A DNA stretch of 64,000 nucleotides from Lacrimispora xylanolytica (GTDB taxonomy: Bacteria; Bacillota; Clostridia; Lachnospirales; Lachnospiraceae): positions 2,341,001 through 2,405,000 of the forward strand of contig NZ_CP113524.1 of the NCBI RefSeq assembly GCF_026723765.1, written 5' to 3'. The notes under the pieces were generated by a model. It did not search any database, was not told where the DNA came from, and was given only the letters and a program-made list of their open reading frames with translations. Positions 55,841 through 63,442 of this stretch are shown one piece after another (position 1 is the first letter of the stretch; every line of letters starts with the position of its first letter). The position numbers and the translations under genes are program-made.

Positions 55841-55863
55841 CTTTGTTCCCCTTTCTAAGTCAA

Positions 55864-56484
55864 CTATATATTCTTTAATTCTTCCCGAATGTGGGATAAA
55901 AATGCCGTATTATTGGATGCCCGGTTATGCTGGACCTGTATCATCTGGTGCATTGCTTCCACGCAGGTTTCAATTTTGTCATTGATGAGGATATAGTCAT
56001 ACGCTTCCATTCCCTCTGCTTCTTCTGCAGCCCGTTTCAGCCTGGCGTTGATTACTTCCATGCTCTCCGTGCCCCTTCCAATCAGCCTGCGCTTTAATTC
56101 CTCTGCGTTTGGCGGCATAACAAAAATCAAAATAGTCTCAGGAAAACGTTCTTTGATTTTAAGTGCTCCCTGGATTTCAATTTCCAGAATAACATCCTTG
56201 CCCTGTTTCATCTGATTTAAAACATATTCCTTGGGAGTTCCGTAAAAATGTTTTACATACTGGGCATATTCAATCAGGGCATCTTTCTCAATCATGTCCC
56301 GAAAGGATTCTTCTGTTACAAAAAAATATTCTCTCCCATCAGCTTCCCCTTCTCTCGGGCTTCTGGTGGTAGCAGATATGGACAGCGCATAATTATCGTA
56401 TCGTTTCAGGAGTTCCTTCATAAGAGTTCCTTTTCCAGCCCCTGAAAAACCGGATACTACTGCCAACATGCCTTGCTCATTCAT
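55864..56484 (-). CDS. gmk: Guanylate kinase
   Basis: 206 residues from the ATG at 56484; the longer frame runs into yicC. Seen: P-loop SGFSGAGKGTLMK, SATTRSPREGEADGREYFFV and YAQYVKHFYGTPKEYV. It converts GMP to GDP. Confidence 0.96.
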   Translation of the reverse strand: MNEQGMLAVVSGFSGAGKGTLMKELLKRYDNYALSISATTRSPREGEADGREYFFVTEESFRDMIEKDALIEYAQYVKHFYGTPKEYVLNQMKQGKDVILEIEIQGALKIKERFPETILIFVMPPNAEELKRRLIGRGTESMEVINARLKRAAEEAEGMEAYDYILINDKIETCVEAMHQMIQVQHNRASNNTAFLSHIREELKNI

Positions 56485-56500
56485 GAATCTGTTACACTCC

Positions 56501-57379
56501 CTATTCAATATTCTGGATCTGCTCTCTAACCTTTTCAATCTCGGTCTTTAACGTAATCGCTTTGTCAGAGATCTCCAGATCATTGGCCTTGGAAAGAATG
56601 GTGTTGGCTTCCCGGTTCATCTCCTGTGCGATGAAATCCAGTTTCCTTCCTACACTTCCCCCAGCTTCCAGTTCTGTCCGGGTATTATCAATGTGGCTTC
56701 TTAACCGAACGGTTTCTTCATCCACACAAATTTTATCAGCAAATATCGTAACTTCTGTGGCAATCCTTCCTTCATCAATGGAAGCACCAGCCAGCAGTTC
56801 TTTTACCTTGTCCTCAAGCTTAGCACGGTATTCCATAAGAATCCTTGGAGAGCGTTCCTCGATAAAGTTAAGAAGGTCGTTCATCAGTCCAAGCTTTTTA
56901 AGAAGGTCATTCTTCAAGGTCTCGCCTTCGGTGATTCTGGTTTCCACAAAACGCTTTGCAGCCTCTTCAATGGTTTCAGAAAGGAGCTTCCACATCTGGT
57001 CCTCATCTTCAGGAACCTCATCCATGGTAAGAACCTCCGGGCATTTTGCCAGGGCAGATACCTTAATATCGTTCTGGATTCCGAACTCTGCCTCCATCTT
57101 TGCGAAATAATCCATATATTCAGCGGCCAGAGCGCTGTTATACTTTAAACACAGCTTATTCTCTGTATAATCCTCGTAGCTGATAAAAACATCAACCTTA
57201 CCCCGCTGTATATAATTCTTTAACAGATTTCTGATTCCTGCTTCAAAGAAATTAAACTTTTTCGGCATCTTTACGCTTAAATCCAAATACCTGTGATTTA
57301 CAGCTTTCATCTCGACGGAAATCTTATATTCATCCGTGACGGTCTCGTACCTGCCGAAACCTGTCATGCTCTTAATCAT
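56501..57379 (-). CDS. yicC: YicC-family endoribonuclease-type protein
   Basis: 292 residues from the ATG at 57379 (GAGAGG 8 nt upstream). Seen: MIKSMTGFGRYE, AVNHRYLDLSVKMP, and the C-terminal GRKLDFIAQEMNREANTILSKAN. Known: YicC proteins are reported ribonucleases in E. coli and Bacillus. First gene of yicC-gmk-rpoZ. Confidence 0.95.
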   Translation of the reverse strand: MIKSMTGFGRYETVTDEYKISVEMKAVNHRYLDLSVKMPKKFNFFEAGIRNLLKNYIQRGKVDVFISYEDYTENKLCLKYNSALAAEYMDYFAKMEAEFGIQNDIKVSALAKCPEVLTMDEVPEDEDQMWKLLSETIEEAAKRFVETRITEGETLKNDLLKKLGLMNDLLNFIEERSPRILMEYRAKLEDKVKELLAGASIDEGRIATEVTIFADKICVDEETVRLRSHIDNTRTELEAGGSVGRKLDFIAQEMNREANTILSKANDLEISDKAITLKTEIEKVREQIQNIE

Positions 57380-57413
57380 TGCAAATGCCTCTCTTTCGCC
57401 ATAGATATTAACC

Positions 57414-57442
57414 ATTATAAGTCATAATAAAAAACAAGTCAA
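57414..57442 (-). promoter_or_regulatory. Sigma-A promoter of yicC-gmk-rpoZ
   Basis: Minus strand TTGACT (57442-57437), 17 nt, TATAAT (57419-57414). Confidence 0.85.
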
Positions 57443-57454
57443 TTGGTTTTAAAT

Positions 57455-57483
57455 TTTACACAACCGCGTTTTTGTGGTATACT
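57455..57483 (+). promoter_or_regulatory. Sigma-A promoter of rqcH
   Basis: TTTACA (57455-57460), 17 nt, TATACT (57478-57483). Its -35 is only 12 bp from the -35 of the divergent yicC promoter. Confidence 0.82.
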
Positions 57484-57524
57484 ATCCTTATTTTAATCAG
57501 ACTTTTACCGGAGGAAATAATACA

Positions 57525-59267
57525 ATGGCTTTAGACGGAATTGTTATGGCTAATCTCGCAGCAGAAATGAAAAACCGGCTGGAAGGTGGAAAAATCGCAA
57601 AAATCGCCCAGCCCGAAAAAGACGAACTGCTGTTTACGATTAAAAATCAGAAAAATACATGGAGGCTTTTAATCTCCGCCAGCGCCAGTCTTCCACTGGT
57701 CTACTTTACAGAATCCAACAAGCAAAGTCCCTTGACCGCGCCTAATTTCTGTATGCTTTTGCGAAAACACATCGGAAATGGCCGTATTTTAAAGATAAGT
57801 CAGCCTGGACTGGAACGTATTCTATGTCTGGAGATTGAACATTTAGACGAATTAGGGGACAAGCGTGTAAAAAAACTTATCATTGAAATCATGGGCAAGC
57901 ACAGCAATATCATCTTCTGCAATGAGGAAGATATGATCTTAGACAGCATCAAGCATATATCCGCCCAGGTAAGCTCTGTACGGGAGGTACTTCCTGGCAG
58001 AACCTACTTTATCCCCCAGACCACTGAGAAAAGAGATCCTCTCACCATCACCCAGGAGGAGTTTATTAAGACCATTGGCACAACGCCAGCCCCTATACAA
58101 AAAGCCTTGTATTTAAAGCTCACTGGCTTTAGCCCTATTATGGGCCACGAGCTCTGCCACCTGGCGTCTATTGACGGTGACCATTCAGCTAACGAGCTGT
58201 CTGAAATGGAGATGATTCATCTATACCGGACCTTCTCTCATCTTATGGAAGATATCAGGCAGGAGAAATTTTCGCCTAATATCATTTACCGCCAGGATGA
58301 GCCTGTGGAATTTTCTGCACTTCCTATGACCTGTTATGAAGGTGACGGCTACGAGGCAGTTTCTTTTACATCCATCAGCTCATTGTTAGAAAGCTATTAT
58401 GCTTCTAAAAATACCATTACAAGAATTCGTCAAAAGTCCGTGGACCTTCGTAAAATTGTTCAGACGGCACTGGAGAGAAACTATAAAAAGTTTGACCTAC
58501 AGGAAAAACAGCTTAAGGATACAGAGAAAAAAGACAAATACAAGGTATATGGAGAGCTTTTAAACACTTATGGATATGAGCTGTCCGGCGGGGAGAAAAA
58601 ATTCACCTGTTTAAACTACTATACCAACGAAGAGATTACCATTCCTCTTGACGACCAGCTATCCGCAAAGGAAAATGCACAAAAGTTTTTTGATAAATAT
58701 AATAAGCTGAAGCGTACCTTTGAGGCTGTTACAGAACAGATCAAGGAAACCAGACAGGAAATTGATCATCTGGAATCCGTGAGCGCAGCTTTGGATATTG
58801 CTCTGAAAGAAGAAGATTTGGTTCAGATTAAAGAAGAGCTGATGGAGTACGGTTATGTCAAGCATCGCCGTGCTGGTGATAAAAAGCCGAAGGTGACCAG
58901 TAAACCATTTCATTACATCTCATCCGACGGCTTCCATATCTATGTAGGAAAAAACAATTATCAGAACGAAGAACTGACATTCAAGGTGGCAACCGGCAAT
59001 GACTGGTGGTTTCATGCAAAGGGAATCCCAGGCTCCCATGTTATTGTAAAATCGGAAGGTAAGGATTTGCCGGACCGGGTATACGAAGAAGCTGGAGCTC
59101 TGGCCGCTTACTATTCTAAAGGCAGGGACAGCGACAAAGTTGAAGTGGATTATATCCAGAAAAAACAGATTAAAAAGGTGACTGGTGCCGCTCCCGGCTT
59201 TGTCATTTACCATACTAATTACTCCATGGTGGCAGAACCAAAGCTTTACTTGGAGGAAATTCAATAA
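57525..59267 (+). CDS. rqcH: RqcH / NFACT-family ribosome quality-control protein
   Basis: 580 residues from ATG 57525 (CGGAGG upstream). Seen: NFACT-N (GIVMANLAAEMKNRLEGGKI, EIMGKHSNIIFCN), helix-hairpin-helix and long coiled coil (residues 350-460), and the NFACT-R domain with VGKNNYQNEELTFKVATGND and WWFHAKGIPGSHVI. It binds split 60S/50S-peptidyl-tRNA complexes and directs Ala-tail addition. Older names call it fibronectin-binding protein. Confidence 0.95.
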   Translation: MALDGIVMANLAAEMKNRLEGGKIAKIAQPEKDELLFTIKNQKNTWRLLISASASLPLVYFTESNKQSPLTAPNFCMLLRKHIGNGRILKISQPGLERILCLEIEHLDELGDKRVKKLIIEIMGKHSNIIFCNEEDMILDSIKHISAQVSSVREVLPGRTYFIPQTTEKRDPLTITQEEFIKTIGTTPAPIQKALYLKLTGFSPIMGHELCHLASIDGDHSANELSEMEMIHLYRTFSHLMEDIRQEKFSPNIIYRQDEPVEFSALPMTCYEGDGYEAVSFTSISSLLESYYASKNTITRIRQKSVDLRKIVQTALERNYKKFDLQEKQLKDTEKKDKYKVYGELLNTYGYELSGGEKKFTCLNYYTNEEITIPLDDQLSAKENAQKFFDKYNKLKRTFEAVTEQIKETRQEIDHLESVSAALDIALKEEDLVQIKEELMEYGYVKHRRAGDKKPKVTSKPFHYISSDGFHIYVGKNNYQNEELTFKVATGNDWWFHAKGIPGSHVIVKSEGKDLPDRVYEEAGALAAYYSKGRDSDKVEVDYIQKKQIKKVTGAAPGFVIYHTNYSMVAEPKLYLEEIQ

Positions 59268-59276
59268 AGAAAGATG

Positions 59277-59329
59277 AAAAGGGTACCGCTCTCACAGTTG
59301 TTTCATAGCCATGAAAGCGGCACCCTTTT
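59277..59329. terminator. Bidirectional terminator between rqcH and the PL11 lyase
   Basis: AAAAGGGTACCGCT pairs with AGCGGCACCCTTTT (one mismatch). Both convergent genes end here. Confidence 0.87.
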
Positions 59330-59387
59330 CCTTTCGATACGCTCTTTGCAAACTACCTAGCAAACTACTTTGCTACATTTAATAATA

Positions 59388-61652
59388 CTACTGTGTTTTT
59401 CCTGTAACCGGAAATGATCGGAAGGAGGAAACGCCATCTACAATAGCAGCTACTTGATAGCGGTACTCCACTCCCTGTGTCAATCCAGAATCCCGGTAAG
59501 ACCGGGTGCCTTCTCCTACCGTACCAATCTGTCTGAAATCCTGTCCTGGCTCGGCGCGAAATACTGCATAGCCAGTGATCTGGTGCCCGTATTTCCCATC
59601 ACTTCCTTCAGTCCAGTTTAATTCCAAGGATTGTGAATTAAGTTGTTTTGCAGTCATCTCCGGCACTTTGATTCCGCTGGATAATAAATAGCTTAAATTG
59701 GCAGGCTGATTATACGCCGTATTCTGCCAAGCCACACCTTCCCTGTAAGCCCGGTCCGTTAAAAGACAGGGAACCCGATAAGAGGTTTCAATGGGAGTAC
59801 TGTAAATCCTGATTTTATTCTTGTCCTGCGCGTCACGGACAATCACTTCTTCTCTCCAGTCTCCTATGATATCTGCTACAAGACAAGCGTTTGATTTTGT
59901 TCCATTATTCGTAAGAGTACCATTCATCTGGATGAGTACATCTGTTTTCTTGTTTTCATAATCCCACTTTTGAACCTGAGGAATCAACTGTGTGGAATTA
60001 TTGGAATCAAATAATTCCATAAGCAGATCTCCATCCCAGAATATGGAGAAATTCTGGCTTGGCTTGATTCCTTCCTCATATATCCGTTCTCCTTTGGCAT
60101 TGTAGGTAATTGCATTAACAGCTGCCCACATTTCCGCACCAGGATATCTTGGATCTATATCAGCAGCTACGCCACGTCCCGTATCCTTGCCATACTGATA
60201 TCCCCATAGTATCTTTCCTGTTTGGGCATCGTGAAGTTCCACATGATACTGGGCATTTTTCTCTTCATGTACCTGGAACACTTCCAGTCTTCCGTCATCA
60301 TTCCAGTCACTGACATGCATGGCATCCCCATGACCGAGGCCAGTGGTATATTTGGGTTTTCCATCATGGTCAAGCGTCAGAGATCCGTAGATGATTTCAT
60401 CCTTTCCATCACCATCCACATCATTGATAGAAAGATTGTGATTTCCCTGACCTGCATATTTGTCACCTGTAGGCACATCAAACAGCCATTTTCTCGTCAG
60501 CTTCCCATTCTTTAGATCCCATGCAGCAATTGCTGTTCTTCCATAATAGCCACGGCAGAATACAGCACTTGGATTCGTTCCATCCAGATATGCCGTAGCC
60601 GCCAGAAAACGATCCACCCGGTTTGCATATCCCTGAGGTTCTTTATTTCCCTTGCTGTCCAGCCCCCACATGGAGGTATCCCAGATTCCTGTTTGTGCAT
60701 TGTAGATTCCTCTGGAAGGAAGATAAGCTGTGGTATCAATGATTTTTCCTGTCCTGCCGTCAAATGCAGTTAAGTACTCGTCGCCCTTTACAATCCTTCC
60801 GATTCTTCCGCTGGAGCTGCGAAAATCATATTTTTCGCTGATTTTATTCGTTGGAAGCGCTTTCGCACTGACAGCACCCACGTGCCCGGTTTCCTTTAAA
60901 CTTCCATTTACATTCTGGTAGGTGGTTGAACCATCGGCAGTCTTTACCATCACCTCTGCACAACCATCGCCGTCATAATCCCAAACCTGGAACTGGGTAT
61001 AATGAGCTCCAGAACGAATATTAACTCCTAAATCAATTCTCCACATCAGATTAGCGGCGCCTGTGCCCGTATCAATATCATAGGCATCCAAAAAGGTGGT
61101 TCCCGTATACCCGTCAATGGAATTGTCCTGAGCGTTATCAGGATACCATTTGACAATAAGCTCCAACCGTCCGTCTCCATTTAAATCTCCCACAGACATA
61201 TCATTGGCCGTATAATCTGTGACAGAGCCGTCCGGCATGGTCTGAGAATCGGGTGCTTTAAGAGTCAGCTCCAAATATTCCTGCTTCCACGCTAAAGTTG
61301 TTAAACCAATACGATTCCTGCCCGAGTTATCTTCTAAACTATATCTGTCTCCTGCCCTTCCCTGCCGGTCAAAATAATTAGTATTGCTCCCACGATACAC
61401 TTCCAGTCCGTTACGCTTTAGCGTAAATTCCGTTCCACTTCCATCTTCCGGATAATACCGCCAGCTTACCAATACTCCCTGATTGGTCGTAACGGCTGTC
61501 AGTGCCCTGTCAGACGTATTTTCCAGTCCTCCATAAGATTGTTTGGAAAACATATTTTCTGCATTGGCAGTCATCCCTGGCGATCCGCTGATTATAATTA
61601 AAATACCTGTCAATGCAACAAAGCTTTTTCTTATTCTTCTCTTCAAATACAT
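59388..61652 (-). CDS. Secreted rhamnogalacturonan lyase, PL11 family, with C-terminal FN3-like domain
   Basis: 754 residues. Seen: signal peptide (RRIRKSFVALTGILIIISG, cleavage near ANA-EN), a beta domain, then the eight-bladed propeller of YesW/YesX-type lyases with repeated Ca-binding DXDGDG loops (DLNGDGRLELIVKWYPDN, DYDGDGCAEVMVKTADG, DVDGDGKDEIIYG, DWNDDGRLEVFQVHE). A fibronectin-III-like module occupies about residues 670-754. It cleaves the rhamnogalacturonan I backbone of pectin by elimination. No transporter or other pectin gene adjoins it, so it is an isolated exoenzyme gene. Confidence 0.93.
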   Translation of the reverse strand: MYLKRRIRKSFVALTGILIIISGSPGMTANAENMFSKQSYGGLENTSDRALTAVTTNQGVLVSWRYYPEDGSGTEFTLKRNGLEVYRGSNTNYFDRQGRAGDRYSLEDNSGRNRIGLTTLAWKQEYLELTLKAPDSQTMPDGSVTDYTANDMSVGDLNGDGRLELIVKWYPDNAQDNSIDGYTGTTFLDAYDIDTGTGAANLMWRIDLGVNIRSGAHYTQFQVWDYDGDGCAEVMVKTADGSTTYQNVNGSLKETGHVGAVSAKALPTNKISEKYDFRSSSGRIGRIVKGDEYLTAFDGRTGKIIDTTAYLPSRGIYNAQTGIWDTSMWGLDSKGNKEPQGYANRVDRFLAATAYLDGTNPSAVFCRGYYGRTAIAAWDLKNGKLTRKWLFDVPTGDKYAGQGNHNLSINDVDGDGKDEIIYGSLTLDHDGKPKYTTGLGHGDAMHVSDWNDDGRLEVFQVHEEKNAQYHVELHDAQTGKILWGYQYGKDTGRGVAADIDPRYPGAEMWAAVNAITYNAKGERIYEEGIKPSQNFSIFWDGDLLMELFDSNNSTQLIPQVQKWDYENKKTDVLIQMNGTLTNNGTKSNACLVADIIGDWREEVIVRDAQDKNKIRIYSTPIETSYRVPCLLTDRAYREGVAWQNTAYNQPANLSYLLSSGIKVPEMTAKQLNSQSLELNWTEGSDGKYGHQITGYAVFRAEPGQDFRQIGTVGEGTRSYRDSGLTQGVEYRYQVAAIVDGVSSFRSFPVTGKTQ

Positions 61653-61752
61653 TCCTTCTCCTCCATCTTCATAATAATCCCCTTACTGTTAATTGAAACA
61701 GGAGTATCCCCCCATGATCTGTTCAGCCCTCCTTCCGATATTGTTAATAAAA

Positions 61753-61802
61753 TTCAGGAATCTCCTGAAATAATTCTAACATCAGCATATAATATCTGTA
61801 AA
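61753..61802 (-). promoter_or_regulatory. Promoter of the PL11 lyase with palindrome at the start site
   Basis: Minus strand TTTACA (61802-61797), 18 nt, TAGAAT (61778-61773). The palindrome TTCAGG-5-CCTGAA (61753-61769) covers the predicted transcript start, the position of a repressor site. The remaining gap 61803-61953 holds no visible gene. Confidence 0.62.
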
Positions 61803-61953
61803 TAATCATGTTATGACCCAATATTGCCCCCTAAACATCAGGGAATAAATTGCTTGTTATCATAATAAATACCAGCATAACCTCCCTTAAGAAAGAGAGT
61901 CAGTTATTCCAGACCATATGATGTGTGACTATTCTTTTGTTAATATACAAAAA

Positions 61954-61994
61954 GCAGGTCCAAGAAAGAATATTTCATTCTTTCTTGGACCTGC
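61954..61994 (-). terminator. Strong terminator of the agr-associated unit
   Basis: A perfect 18-bp stem with a 5-nt loop (ATTTC on the plus strand), arms 61954-61971 and 61977-61994. On the minus strand TTTTTGT follows. It lies 33 nt past the stop of the 59-residue gene. Confidence 0.92.
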
Positions 61995-62026
61995 CATATA
62001 TCGTCCCACACTGTAAGATTTTCTTT

Positions 62027-62206
62027 TTAATTATCAGAAAGCTCTACTACAGCCTTTCTCCCGGGAACGTTGGTTATCACCTCAATATAATATTTCTCTG
62101 GAATCAAAATTTTTCTTCTGCGCTTAGAGAGTACCCTTTTCTCCGCAGAGGCAGCTGACTTTTTTTCATCCAAATTGAGAAACTTCTGAAACAAAGACCT
62201 TCTCAT
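62027..62206 (-). CDS. 59-residue basic protein in the agr locus
   Basis: ATG at 62206, TAA at 62027, with AGGAGA 8 nt upstream and a strong terminator after. It begins MRRSLFQKFLNLDEKK, has a very basic centre (SKRRRKILIPEKYY) and a beta-like IEVITNVPGRKAVVE end. No Cys and no membrane segment. Lies 350 nt after the AgrD-like gene. Not recognised; nucleic-acid binding is a guess from charge. Confidence 0.68.
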   Translation of the reverse strand: MRRSLFQKFLNLDEKKSAASAEKRVLSKRRRKILIPEKYYIEVITNVPGRKAVVELSDN

Positions 62207-62330
62207 GAATACGTTCTCCTAATTCCTTTTACCACATGTACACAAAGCAATTATTCCGTTTATCCAATTCTTTATTAACTCATTCACCCTATTGTCATAT
62301 CCATTTATAAAATCACGGACTATAACTACT

Positions 62331-62416
62331 ATTGCACTGAACAACTTATAAAACAATGATTGTATTGACGCCTTGTCAATCAAATCATTATTTCCCCCTT
62401 AGTTATTCAGTGCAAT
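62331..62416. repeat. Nested inverted repeat (86 bp) in the agr locus
   Basis: Outer arms ATTGCACTGAACAACT (62331-62346) and AGTTATTCAGTGCAAT (62401-62416) match at 15 of 16. Inner arms AATGATTGTATTGAC (62355-62369) and GTCAATCAAATCATT (62375-62389) match at 13 of 15 around GCCTT. The transcript would fold into one long hairpin. It lies in the 353-bp gap between the AgrD-like and 59-residue genes. A further 8-bp hairpin, TCAAACAG/CTGTTTGA, sits at 62429-62453. Confidence 0.65.
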
Positions 62417-62559
62417 TTAATTAATTCATCAAACAGCTACTCACACTGTTTGAAGTAATCTAGCTTTTTCATTATCCCTGGCCTTAGCCTTTTTACATAC
62501 TCATACCGGACATCTTGCTTATAGTTGCTTTTACCGCTTTTCTAATCTGTCTAAAATCA

Positions 62560-62697
62560 TTATTTTGCATCGCGAGCTTTTAATACTTCTACCGGGATTT
62601 TTCTTTCATAAATTCCAGCAGGTATACTTCTCCCCACCGAATTTAAGGACACCTTTACTAAAGCCTTCTGAACTCTTTCAATCAATGTTTTCTTCAT
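62560..62697 (-). CDS. agrD: AgrD-like autoinducer precursor without cysteine
   Basis: ATG at 62697, TAA at 62560, 45 residues; AAAGGAGAG precedes it and it follows agrB by 17 nt. The N-terminal half is amphipathic (MKKTLIERVQKALVKVSL). Next come NSVGRSIPAGIY and the tail ERKIPVEVLKARD. Known: AgrD has an amphipathic leader, a 7-9 residue signal with a Cys (sometimes Ser) that forms a thiolactone or lactone, and a conserved acidic E-P-K-X-P-type tail. The tail ERKIPVEVL aligns with that tail. There is no Cys, so Ser24 or Ser20 would have to make a lactone (inference). Confidence 0.72.
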   Translation of the reverse strand: MKKTLIERVQKALVKVSLNSVGRSIPAGIYERKIPVEVLKARDAK

Positions 62698-62714
62698 CCC
62701 TTGTACTCTCCTTT

Positions 62715-63269
62715 TTATATTTTTTTATTTTGGGGAAGTAATGTCAATACTTCCAAAATAACAGGTACCATAATCAGCTCTCTGATTGACGGAAAGATTG
62801 AGGCTAACGCCATCAAAACAATCAATACTACAAAGGAAAATATCTTCTTTTGTAATTTGTCCTGAGAACTGAAATACTCAATATTGATGGTGCGGGGAAC
62901 ACAAAGCAGAATCACCAATGTGGACGCAGCAAATATCAGAGGCAGTACGGAAATATGTATATTAAACCAATTGTCTGCCAACAGAGAAACTGCCCATACC
63001 AGGACCATGCTGATTCCACAGCCCAAGCCGGTTTTGGCATGAATGCCTCCAGCCTGAAGCCTTAGACCGCAAAAGGATGATAATATAATAAAAGTTTCAA
63101 AGCCCTTTCCAATAAAAATACCAATTAATTGAATTAAGGCGAACTTTATCATATTATCCAGCAATAATTCCATTCCATATTGAATCACTTTGTTTTCGTC
63201 TTGACTTTTTGGACTTATCTTATTCATCCAATTACAAAATCCGACAGCAATCCCAGATATATTCATCAT
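62715..63269 (-). CDS. agrB: AgrB-family autoinducer-processing peptidase
   Basis: 184 residues from ATG 63269 (GGTGG upstream; GTG codons further up are possible). Four to six membrane segments. Seen: RLQAGGIHAKTGLGCGISMV, with His and Cys seven residues apart, which matches the catalytic pair of AgrB cysteine peptidases. It cuts AgrD and forms the ring. Divergent from the sensor gene. Confidence 0.92.
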   Translation of the reverse strand: MMNISGIAVGFCNWMNKISPKSQDENKVIQYGMELLLDNMIKFALIQLIGIFIGKGFETFIILSSFCGLRLQAGGIHAKTGLGCGISMVLVWAVSLLADNWFNIHISVLPLIFAASTLVILLCVPRTINIEYFSSQDKLQKKIFSFVVLIVLMALASIFPSIRELIMVPVILEVLTLLPQNKKI

Positions 63270-63329
63270 TATCACCACCACATATTGCTATATTAGCACA
63301 AAATTTTACATATGAATGTTTTTGCAATT

Positions 63330-63413
63330 TTCGTTGAATTTTTCTTCTTAAACGTTAGATGTTTATTTTAAGGAAACAATTCTCTTTACTTTCCTTATGC
63401 AACAGGGTAAAAT
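63330..63413 (+). promoter_or_regulatory. LytTR-type direct repeats and promoter of the agrC-like gene
   Basis: TTCGTTGAA (63331-63339 region) and AACGTTAGA (63351-63359) place their CGTT cores exactly 21 bp apart, the spacing typical of tandem AgrA/LytTR half-sites. Downstream, TTTACT (63385-63390), 17 nt, TAAAAT (63408-63413) forms a good promoter 30 nt before the start codon. The repeats are also suitably placed to serve agrBD on the other strand. Confidence 0.6.
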
Positions 63414-63442
63414 GGATATACTTACCAACGAGAGGAAACATC

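Noticed and set aside
56562-57110. 182-codon plus-strand Ser-rich frame within yicC
   Set aside because: Ser-rich shadow of a Glu/Leu-rich gene; yicC is clear on the minus strand with promoter and ribosome binding site.
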